Shown one piece after another: positions 50,823 to 59,600 of a stretch of 64,000 nucleotides of DNA. A model generated the notes under the pieces. That model did not search any database and had not been told where the DNA came from. It saw nothing but the letters and a program-made list of their open reading frames with translations. Each line of letters opens with the position of its first letter. Position 1 is the stretch's first letter. This DNA is from Chitinophaga sp. LS1 (GTDB taxonomy: Bacteria; Bacteroidota; Bacteroidia; Chitinophagales; Chitinophagaceae): assembly GCF_034274695.1 (NCBI RefSeq), contig NZ_CP128362.1, positions 1,922,001-1,986,000 of the forward strand. Direction: 5' to 3'. A program made the position numbers and the translations under genes.

Positions 50823-52691
50823 ATGTTTCCATCTTACGATGTTATAGTGGTAGGCGCAGGACATGCCGGTTGCGAAGCAGCGGCGGCTGCCGCGAATATG
50901 GGTTCAAAGGTTCTTCTGGTAACCATGAACATGCAGACTATTGCCCAAATGAGTTGCAACCCAGCTATGGGAGGTATCGCAAAAGGACAAATAGTAAGGG
51001 AGATCGATGCCATGGGTGGATATTCTGGTATTGTGACCGACCAGTCCATGATCCAGTTCCGTATGTTGAACAGATCTAAGGGGCCTGCTATGTGGAGCCC
51101 CCGTACCCAAAATGATAGAATGCTCTTCGCAGCCAAGTGGAGGGAAGCATTGGAGCAAACCCCAAATGTGGATTTCTATCAGGATATGGTGAAAGGCCTT
51201 CTTGTAAAAGATGGTATTTGCTATGGGGTAGTGACAGGTCTTGGACATGAAATCAAAGCAAAAAGTGTTGTTCTCACCAACGGAACTTTCCTGAATGGGG
51301 TAATGCACATCGGCGATAAACAATTCGGTGGAGGAAGGGTTGCAGAGAAAGCTGCGACCGGAATTACCGAACAATTAGTTTCTCTTGGTTTCGAAAGTGA
51401 TCGCCTCAAAACAGGAACACCTCCGCGTATCGATGCCAGAAGTTTGGACTATTCCAAAATGGAAGAACAAAAAGGTGATGATGTCATCACAGGTTTCTCT
51501 TACCTGGATATTGAGAAGATAAAACCTGAGCAACAAAGAAGTTGTTTTATTACCTATACCAGCAATGAGGTACATGAAATGCTGAAGACTGGTTTCGACC
51601 GGTCACCTATGTTCCAGGGTAGAATACAGGGTAGGGGACCTAGATACTGTCCAAGTATCGAAGATAAAATAAACAGGTTCGCCGAAAGGGATAGACACCA
51701 GTTGTTCGTAGAACCAGAAGGTTGGAACACCGTAGAGATTTACGTGAACGGATTTTCTACCTCCCTCCCTGAAGATGTACAATATAAAGCCCTGCAATTA
51801 GTGCCGGGTTTTGAAAATGTAAAAATGTTCCGTCCGGGGTATGCTATCGAGTATGATTACTTTCCACCTACCCAGTTGCAGTTCTCACTGGAGACCAAAC
51901 ATATTCAAAACCTGTTCTTTGCAGGTCAGATAAATGGTACTACCGGGTATGAGGAAGCAGCATGTCAGGGTTTGATGGCAGGTATTAATGCTCACCTTAA
52001 GGCAACTGGTCAGGCACCTTTTGTACTGAAAAGAAGTGAAGCATACATCGGGGTACTCATAGATGACCTGATCAACAAGGGTACAGATGAACCTTACCGT
52101 ATGTTTACCTCCCGTGCAGAATTCAGAACATTGCTTCGTCAGGATAATGCGGATCTAAGGCTGACCGAACGGAGTCATAAAATTGGCTTGGCAGGAGAGA
52201 ACAGGATGGAAAAAGTAAGATCGAAATCAGAAGGAGTAGAAAAAATAAAAGCGATTCTGAAAGAATTGCCTATCGATCCGGAAGAAATTAACCACTTCCT
52301 GGCAGAGAAAAATACTTCTCCACTGCCTCAGAGAATTCGTGCTTACCAGATTTTGTTACGTCCATCTATGGATATTTTCTCTATGAGGGATAATGTGACA
52401 AGGATGAAAAATGCACTTGCTGCATTTGATGATGAAACTTTGGAACAGGCAGAGATCCAGATCAAGTATGAAACATACATCGAAAAGGAAAATGAACTGG
52501 TAAAAAGAATGAGTCAACTCGAAGACCTGGTGATCCCGGATAGTTTTGATTATACAAAATTGGTATCATTGAGTGCAGAGGCAAGGCAGAAATTTAATAA
52601 AATCAGACCTCGTACTTTGGGGCAGGCATCCAGAATCAGTGGGGTAAATCCAAGCGATGTACAAATTCTGATGGTGTATATGGGGCGATAA
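50823..52691 (+). CDS. mnmG: tRNA U34 carboxymethylaminomethyl-modifying enzyme MnmG
   Basis: 622 residues from ATG 50823 (MFPSYDVIVVGAGHAGCEAA), the normal N-terminus with the FAD motif GAGHAG at about 11-16. Other signatures: CNPAMGGIAKGQIVREIDAMGG, GTFLNGVMHIGDK, TGTPPRID, GQINGTTGYEEAACQGLMAGINA and the C-terminal helical domain with EAYIGVLIDDLINKGTDEPYRMFTSRAE. With MnmE it makes cmnm5U at the tRNA wobble position. As gidA this gene often sits near oriC in bacteria, which matches the parS and DnaA-box context. Confidence 0.98.
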   Translation: MFPSYDVIVVGAGHAGCEAAAAAANMGSKVLLVTMNMQTIAQMSCNPAMGGIAKGQIVREIDAMGGYSGIVTDQSMIQFRMLNRSKGPAMWSPRTQNDRMLFAAKWREALEQTPNVDFYQDMVKGLLVKDGICYGVVTGLGHEIKAKSVVLTNGTFLNGVMHIGDKQFGGGRVAEKAATGITEQLVSLGFESDRLKTGTPPRIDARSLDYSKMEEQKGDDVITGFSYLDIEKIKPEQQRSCFITYTSNEVHEMLKTGFDRSPMFQGRIQGRGPRYCPSIEDKINRFAERDRHQLFVEPEGWNTVEIYVNGFSTSLPEDVQYKALQLVPGFENVKMFRPGYAIEYDYFPPTQLQFSLETKHIQNLFFAGQINGTTGYEEAACQGLMAGINAHLKATGQAPFVLKRSEAYIGVLIDDLINKGTDEPYRMFTSRAEFRTLLRQDNADLRLTERSHKIGLAGENRMEKVRSKSEGVEKIKAILKELPIDPEEINHFLAEKNTSPLPQRIRAYQILLRPSMDIFSMRDNVTRMKNALAAFDDETLEQAEIQIKYETYIEKENELVKRMSQLEDLVIPDSFDYTKLVSLSAEARQKFNKIRPRTLGQASRISGVNPSDVQILMVYMGR

Positions 52692-52722
52692 AACTCGTAT
52701 TTTAATTTTTTATTTATAGAAT

Positions 52723-52760
52723 AAAAAATACATGCTTTTGTAGAGCATGTATTTTTTTTT
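52723..52760 (+). terminator. mnmG terminator
   Basis: 14-bp stem (52723-52736 with 52744-52757), 7-nt loop, ending in a long T-tract. Confidence 0.88.
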
Positions 52761-53350
52761 GACTATATTCGTTTCTATAAGTACTGAATCATATCCCTCA
52801 ATGAAACGACACAACTATGAGCACTAGACCAATATATATTTTCCCTGTAGTATGATTCCTACTTTAAACCTTATGAAATTATCCACCTTTTAGAAAATAA
52901 AACTGAACATACGTTTTTATAAATTCCTGTATTCGTAGCTTAAGAAATTTGTCATGAAGGGCAAGGTATTCCCTTGCCTCAATATTACTTAAAGTGAAGG
53001 TTAAATTAGAAGTATAATAAACACCCGGTCCCTTTCTTCGGACTGGGTTCTTTGTTTTTAAATAGGCCAATGAAAATGGCGTTATGAATATTTACAAAGA
53101 CAAAATTCATGGTGTCCATCGAAAATCATGACTTTTTCGATTGATAAGGCGTTATTTCTTTTAATTTATTGAAAATCAATTATTTATGTTATTTCAAAAT
53201 GACTTCATTATCTCCTTAAATTTCGACGATCATTTAATGACCTATACCAATCCTTCAAAATAAGGGTCAAATTAAAATTACCCCCTTAAAATGCGTTTTC
53301 CTGTTATTAGATACTTTTAGTAATTTGTTTAGGCATAACAATTCCCGAAT
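52761..53350. other. Gene-poor stretch with a possible small RNA
   Basis: About 590 bp between the mnmG terminator and the lactonase gene. It contains a 7-bp perfect hairpin (52960-52978) and, 45 bp further on, a terminator-like hairpin on the plus strand (arms 53023-53031 and 53040-53048, one G-U pair, then TCTTTGTTTTTA). No plus-strand gene ends before it. A 63-residue TTG-started minus-strand frame (52879-53070) overlaps and is weak. The remainder, 53061-53350, is very AT-rich with nothing recognised. Confidence 0.4.
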
Positions 53351-54490
53351 ATGATCAAAATCTTACTCACCAGCACAGCTTTACTATTTGCCTCTACTTT
53401 GCTTGCACAAACAGATACATCCGCTGAAAAATATTTACTCATCGGTGCCTATACCAAAACATCAGATGAGGGTATCAGCGTCTATGCTTTCAACACCCAA
53501 ACCGGTACCTTCCGGTTTGTAAGCACTGCGAAAAATGTAGAGAACCCTTCTTACCTGGTTATCTCTCCGGATCACAAATATGTGTATGCCGTGGATGAAA
53601 CCAATGGAAATAATCCAGGGAATGTAAGTGCCTTTGAATGGGATACTATTTCCGGCCAACTTACCTTTCTAAATAAACAACCTTCAGGTGGTGACGACCC
53701 TTGTTATATCACCACTGACCAGGATGGAAAATATGTGGTAGTCGCCAATTACTCAGGGGGTAGTTTTTCTATTCTCCCTGTGAAACCAGATGGCCGACTC
53801 GAAGCACCTGTACAAACTATTGAACATACCGGCTCCGGTCCCAACAAAGAGCGACAGGAAAAACCACATGTGCATTGTGTGTATTTCAGCCCGGATCACC
53901 AGCAATTATATGTATCCGATCTGGGCATAGATCAGATAGCTATTTACAATTATCGTCAGGGTGATGTACAACCAGTGGTACCAGCTAATCCTGGATTTGC
54001 ACCTTTCCCTCCGGGGTCAGGTCCCCGCCACCTGGTATTCCATCCCAATGGAAAATGGGTGTATGTATTGCATGAACTGGATGGAAAAATTACAGCCTTC
54101 CATTATGATAAAGGAAAGCTGACACCTTTCCAGCCAGTGTCCATTCTTCCGGACAATTTCAAAGGCAAACCCTGGGCTGCCGACCTCCACATTTCACTGG
54201 ATGGAAAATTTTTATACGCAACAAATCGTGATCCTCTTAATAATATTTTGACTTTTTCTATCAATGCCAAAACAGGGAATCTGGTGAAAAAAGGAGAGAT
54301 CGCAACAGGTGGAAAAACACCAAGAAATTTTGTGATCGACCCGAGCGGCAACTTCCTGTTGGTGGCTCACCAGAATTCAAATAATGTGACTGTCTTTAAA
54401 AGAGACAAAGTAACCGGACTCCTCAAAAAACAAAAGGAAGAGCTGAAGACACCTAGCCCGGTATGTTTGAAATTCATAGGCAGTAATTAA
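53351..54490 (+). CDS. Secreted lactonase-family seven-bladed beta-propeller
   Basis: 379 residues with a signal peptide (MIKILLTSTALLFASTLLAQ). The rest matches the Pgl-type 6-phosphogluconolactonase beta-propeller family: YLLIGAYTKTSDEGISVYAFN, NPSYLVISPDHKYVYAVDE, HVHCVYFSPDHQQLYVSDLG, GPRHLVFHPNGKWVYVLHEL, TPRNFVIDPSGNFLLVAHQNSNNV. Cytosolic members hydrolyse 6-phosphogluconolactone; an exported one probably acts on another lactone or has a binding role. Confidence 0.9.
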   Translation: MIKILLTSTALLFASTLLAQTDTSAEKYLLIGAYTKTSDEGISVYAFNTQTGTFRFVSTAKNVENPSYLVISPDHKYVYAVDETNGNNPGNVSAFEWDTISGQLTFLNKQPSGGDDPCYITTDQDGKYVVVANYSGGSFSILPVKPDGRLEAPVQTIEHTGSGPNKERQEKPHVHCVYFSPDHQQLYVSDLGIDQIAIYNYRQGDVQPVVPANPGFAPFPPGSGPRHLVFHPNGKWVYVLHELDGKITAFHYDKGKLTPFQPVSILPDNFKGKPWAADLHISLDGKFLYATNRDPLNNILTFSINAKTGNLVKKGEIATGGKTPRNFVIDPSGNFLLVAHQNSNNVTVFKRDKVTGLLKKQKEELKTPSPVCLKFIGSN

Positions 54491-54536
54491 ATCGTATTGG
54501 CATAACTTTTTCGATAAATACTTAAAAGATCAAGCC

Positions 54537-54911
54537 ATGAAAAAAGAAAACTTAAAAAATAAAGATGGGAATGAACACATTCCAACCCAGGATGAATTAG
54601 CGGAAAAAAGAGATCAGACATTTCCGGGATATCCTACTTATCCTGCCAGTGAAGACATCATGAACAATGAAGAGAGAGAGGAACTGGATGTGGAAGGCGT
54701 AACAGGATCTCGAAGAATCAACAATGAAATAGCCAGAGAAGAAGGTTCCGTTCCGGAAGAATTTAATGATGAAGATGACCTGGATGTACCAGGCAGTGAA
54801 CTGGATGATGCGGATGAAGAAATTGGTGAGGAAGATGAAGAAAATAATTATTACAGCTTAGGCGGAGACAGGCATGAAGATCTGGACGAGACGAATGAAG
54901 ATGATATTTAA
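54537..54911 (+). CDS. Highly acidic small protein
   Basis: 124 residues, with no signal peptide. It opens with a Lys-rich stretch (MKKENLKNKDGNEHIPTQDE), followed by a conserved-looking FPGYPTYPASEDIMNNEE segment and a C-terminal half dominated by Asp/Glu (DEDDLDVPGSELDDADEEIGEED). Proteins like this are common and uncharacterised in Chitinophagaceae; disorder is likely. Starts 46 bp after the lactonase stop and may share its transcript. Confidence 0.7.
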   Translation: MKKENLKNKDGNEHIPTQDELAEKRDQTFPGYPTYPASEDIMNNEEREELDVEGVTGSRRINNEIAREEGSVPEEFNDEDDLDVPGSELDDADEEIGEEDEENNYYSLGGDRHEDLDETNEDDI

Positions 54912-54915
54912 TCAA

Positions 54916-56394
54916 TTACAATAATGGTGTGAACAATCTGCACACTGCATCTATAAAACGCTGCCAGATAGAGCGGTTTTTCCAGGTGCGCCGTTCGATC
55001 TGAACGGCATCCTGTAAATCCTGTTCAAAGGCAGCGTTTAATTTATGTACTACCGGCCGGTCATATACGACTACTGCAATTTCACTGTTCAAATAAAAGC
55101 TTCTGTTATCAAGGTTTACAGTACCTACTATTGCCAGGTTATCGTCGATCACGATGGTCTTGGCGTGAATAAATCCTTTCTGATAGAAATACACTTTTGC
55201 ACCTGCATCCAGCATAGGTTTCACGTATGATTGTGCAGCATGTTGTACAAAGAATGAATCGCCACGCGAGGGTATTATTAGTTCTACATTTTTCCCTGCC
55301 AGGGCGGCCATCTGCAATGCACTCAGTATCTGATCATTAGGAATGAAATAAGGATTGCTGATACGGATACTTCTTCTTGCTACATTGATCGCCATAAGTA
55401 TGGTCTGCATCGACATAGGAAAATCTGAATCAGGTCCGCTGGCTACGATATCTGCAAAGCAATGTTCTTTTATACTGGAACGATGAAAGTAAGGATCACT
55501 GAATGGAAATGTATTCTTACTGCAATAGCGATAACTCATCATGAACTGTAACTGCAACAGGTTTACCACATCACCTTCCAGCTGCAAATGCGTGTCTCTC
55601 CAGAACACAGGATGCTTACCGTTATTGAGATACCGGTCATCCATATTGATGCCGCCAGTGAAGCCGATATTGCCATCTATGACGATAATCTTACGGTGAT
55701 TACGATAGTTTGCATTCAGGTAGAAATTGATGAGTACAGGTGAGAACTTAAATACTTCCGCACCATGTTCTTCCAACAGATCCGGGATATCGCCAATGTC
55801 ACTGCATCCCAGGTCATCGTATACAAACCTGACTTCTATACCTTCTTTTAATTTCTCTATGAGTATGTCTGCTACTTCGTTGCCTACATCATCTGCGGCA
55901 AAGATGTAGTACTCCATGTGTATATGATGTTTGGCTTCCCTGAGTGCTTTCATCACTGCCGGGAATTTCTCTTCACCATTGAGTAAGATCTGGACTTTAT
56001 TATTCTGAGAAAGGACGGAGTTTCTGGTATTCAACAGCATAGCAGAGATCTCCTGTTTGCTGGCTACGGAATTGCGGAGGGCGAGCTGCATGTGCTCAAT
56101 TTCTCTACGCTGTGATTCCCAATATCTTAGCATCAAAGTCTCGTCCTTACTGCCTTTCAGCGTAAAGCGGCGACGCTTGCGGAGGTCACGGCCCAGGTAG
56201 TAGTATACAATCAATCCGAGAATGGGGACGAACACCAGTAACATGATGTAAGACAACGCTTTGACAGGGTTACGGTTTTCCAGCAGGATAGTGCCGACCA
56301 CCCCTATAAAGGAAAGGCTGATCAATACATAGCCGATGATCTTGATGGCGATGTGCCAGTTCGTGCCCCAAAGAAAATATAATACCTGATACAC
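54916..56394 (-). CDS. cls: Cardiolipin synthase (phospholipase D family)
   Basis: 492 residues: two N-terminal membrane helices (about 13-33 and 40-65), then two PLD domains, each with an HKD motif: HRKIIVIDGNIGFTGG near 235 and HAKTIVIDDNLAIVGT near 415. It joins two phosphatidylglycerols, or a PG with another donor, into cardiolipin at the inner membrane. Length and layout match ClsA. Its stop lies 4 bp from the stop of the convergent acidic-protein gene. Confidence 0.95.
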   Translation of the reverse strand: MYQVLYFLWGTNWHIAIKIIGYVLISLSFIGVVGTILLENRNPVKALSYIMLLVFVPILGLIVYYYLGRDLRKRRRFTLKGSKDETLMLRYWESQRREIEHMQLALRNSVASKQEISAMLLNTRNSVLSQNNKVQILLNGEEKFPAVMKALREAKHHIHMEYYIFAADDVGNEVADILIEKLKEGIEVRFVYDDLGCSDIGDIPDLLEEHGAEVFKFSPVLINFYLNANYRNHRKIIVIDGNIGFTGGINMDDRYLNNGKHPVFWRDTHLQLEGDVVNLLQLQFMMSYRYCSKNTFPFSDPYFHRSSIKEHCFADIVASGPDSDFPMSMQTILMAINVARRSIRISNPYFIPNDQILSALQMAALAGKNVELIIPSRGDSFFVQHAAQSYVKPMLDAGAKVYFYQKGFIHAKTIVIDDNLAIVGTVNLDNRSFYLNSEIAVVVYDRPVVHKLNAAFEQDLQDAVQIERRTWKNRSIWQRFIDAVCRLFTPLL

Positions 56395-56442
56395 GTGTTG
56401 TTATATGGTTATGTATGATAAAGATAGTGCTGAAATTCTATA

Positions 56443-56485
56443 TCGAACGAATTGATGCTGCCAGAGACAGCATCAATTCGTTCGA
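56443..56485. repeat. 18-bp-arm palindrome between divergent genes
   Basis: Perfect 18-bp arms 56443-56460 and 56468-56485 around a 7-nt loop, in the promoter region shared by the cls gene and the DUF4011-type helicase gene. No gene ends here, so termination is not the obvious role. Confidence 0.8.
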
Positions 56486-56635
56486 AGGGCATTTGGGAAG
56501 GCTTTCGCCAAAACCTAACACCCGCATTTATAAACTGTTAATTTTCTAACTACTCAGCTATTGTACCAAATAATTATTAATATCATTCGTTCTAAAAATA
56601 ATTAGTAATTTTTTTGTTGTAATAACAAGCTGTAC

Positions 56636-59600
56636 ATGCAGGAATCAATCCTCTCCAAACTGGAAGCCTCGAGAAGGGAGTTGCTCGACCTGGGGCTGCG
56701 TAACCCTTTATTAAATTATCGCTTACCGGTTAGCCGTGGAGTTCATATCGATCAGGAAAAGAGTGCCAACGTATATGAAGTGTTGGTGAAACAGGGTAAG
56801 GCGATGACGTTTTTACCCAAACCAGGAAATAAAGAAAACAAAGAGAAAGCTGTTGCCCCGGAAGATAATGCAGCTAGTATGCTGGACGACCCCAATGCAT
56901 TTTTGAAAGAAGAAGTATTGGTAACACCACCTGCTACTGACGATGCAGGACTTCCGAAAGAAGAGCAAAAAGAAGGATCTACCGCACTGCCTGAAACAGT
57001 CGTGTACGATACCCGTTTGCAAACTACGGAAGCTGCCGCCGCACTACAAAACAGATTACTCAATACTTACTATGCAGCACGTACCAGTCTGGAAGAACAA
57101 GGTGTAAATATCCTCTTCCTTACTTTAGGAATGTTGCAGTGGTATGAGAAAGACAATACCAAAGAAGCAAGACAAGCACCTTTGATACTCATACCAGTAT
57201 CACTGGAAAGAAGTAGTGCACGTGAGCGTTTTCGTTTACGGTATACAGGTAGTGATGTAGAGATGAACTTAAGCTTACAAACCAAGATCAAAACTGACTT
57301 CGGAATTGTATTGCCAGACATGCCGGAAACGGATGAAATTTCTATCAATGACTACCTGCAGGAAATTGCAGATGCGGTATATGGTATGCCGAAGTGGGAA
57401 GTGAAAATGGATACTGTTGAATTAGGATTTTTCTCTTTCGGAAAACTGATGTTGTACCATGATCTGGATAGTGAAAACTGGCCCGCGGATGAACAACCAG
57501 CTGTGCATCCTGTATTGCAAAGTTTATTCGGTGCAGGATTTAGTGAAGGTGAATCCCGTGTAAGTGACGAAACATTTATCGACATTGAAACCAATGCACA
57601 TGAAATGCATCAGGTAGTAGATGCGGATGGTTCACAACTACTCGCTATGCTTGCTGTACAGGAAGGGAAAAATCTTGTGATTCAGGGTCCCCCCGGTACT
57701 GGTAAATCACAGACCATTACGAACCTGATTGCAAATGCCATTGGTGAAGGAAAGAAAGTACTTTTCGTTGCAGAAAAAATGGCAGCGTTAGAAGTGGTGA
57801 AGAGAAGACTGGATAGTATTCAACTGGGCGATGCATGTTTAGAACTGCATAGTCATAAAGCAAATAAAAAAGAATTACATCAGGAACTGCGACGTACACT
57901 GGAACTAGGTAAACCAGCGATCATGCAATTGCAACAGGAAGTTGCTTTACTGCATGAGTACAGACGAGAGTTGAATGATTATTGCTTATCAGTAAATGCA
58001 CCTGTTGGTAAAAGTGGATTGACGCCACAACAACTGATGGGTTACCTGTTGCAATTAAAAGAAGAAGCAGGTGATCTGATCTTACCACGCATACCGATTC
58101 CTGACATTGCAAACTGGGATGCCAGCAATATGCAGCGTGCAGAAAATATGGTGAATAGAATCACTGCGCGCTTAGGTGAAACAGGTATGCCATCTGCATT
58201 ATTATTCTGGGGGAGTCAGTTAACTATTTTAACACCATCAGAACAAGAGAAACTGATACCGCTCATGCAACAAACTGTTGAGACAATCAAAAGTCTGCAA
58301 CATGAAAGTGCGATGATTGCTGCGCAGGTAGGTACACCAATGCCACTAAATAAGAAGGATACGATGGATCTTTCTTATGTGGTACAAATGGCTTCTGTAC
58401 GTCCTGAATTAACAGGTGTGAATATTTCGAATGTAGCCTGGCTGCAAAGAAAAGAAGACATCAAAGAACTGTTGCAAACAGGAAAAAGATTAGCACAGAT
58501 CCATCAGGTGTATGATGCAATTTTGATACCTGAGGCATGGGAACAAAATGTGCTGGAGATCAGACAAAACCTGTTGGCATATGGAGAGAAGTGGTTCAAG
58601 TTTGCTATTGGCGATTACAATCGAAGTAATCGTCAGTTAGCTGCATTGTGTAGAAATGGTGCACCTGCTGATGTAGCTGCTAAACTTGCTTGTGTAGATG
58701 CAATCATGGAAGCAAAGCGATTGGATAAGCAAGTGCAGGATGATGAAAAATTGGCTAAAGATCTGTTTGGTCAGCGCTGGCAAAAAGGATTGAGTAACTG
58801 GAATGAACTGGAAGCAATCACTAATTATTTAAGTGATGCACATAGACAGGTAAGTATCGGTTCATGTGATAAAGTGATCCTCTTTTATCTTGAAAAAAAT
58901 GAGCCTGTTGCTGCAGCGAAAAAATATCTCGATACGCTGTTAAAATATTTACAACAGCATGGAGCTGCTATCGAACAAATTGTGACAGCCACTGCATTCA
59001 ATGAACAAATTCGTTACAAAGAAATCACTCCTTTATTACAACGTTCTTACGAAGATCAGATCGTACTGATGGAATCATGGATTGCAGGATTACCTGAAAT
59101 ACATTTAATGATTTCGTGGAACAATTTAGCCACATCTGCTATCAATGAAGGATTGGAATCTTTGATCGATGCAGTTATTTATTGGCCGGAAGCACTGAAA
59201 GGTTTGAAACCTGCTTTGCAAAAAACATGGTACGAATATCTGTATGAACAGGCATTGGTGAAACATGCTGCATTGAGAAAATTTGAAAGAGCGAGTCATG
59301 AATCATCAGTGAAACAGTTTGTAAAACTGGATACACTCAACCTGCAATACAATCGTGCGCGTGCTGCATTAAAACATTGGGATGGAATACCTCCCCTGGA
59401 TGCGGGTGGACAGGTAAATGTACTACGTACTGAATTCAATAAGAAAGCAAGACATATGCCTATCCGCAAACTGATGCAGGTAGCGGGATTGGCAGTGCAG
59501 GCTATCAAACCTGTATTCATGATGAGCCCATTGTCTATTGCTAATTTTTTACCACCGGGATCATTGCAGTTTGATCTGGTAATATTCGATGAAGCTTCGC

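Noticed and set aside
52879..53070. 63-residue minus-strand frame with TTG start
   Set aside because: No ATG, no family, and it overlaps terminator-like structures of the other strand. Kept only as an alternative to the small RNA idea.
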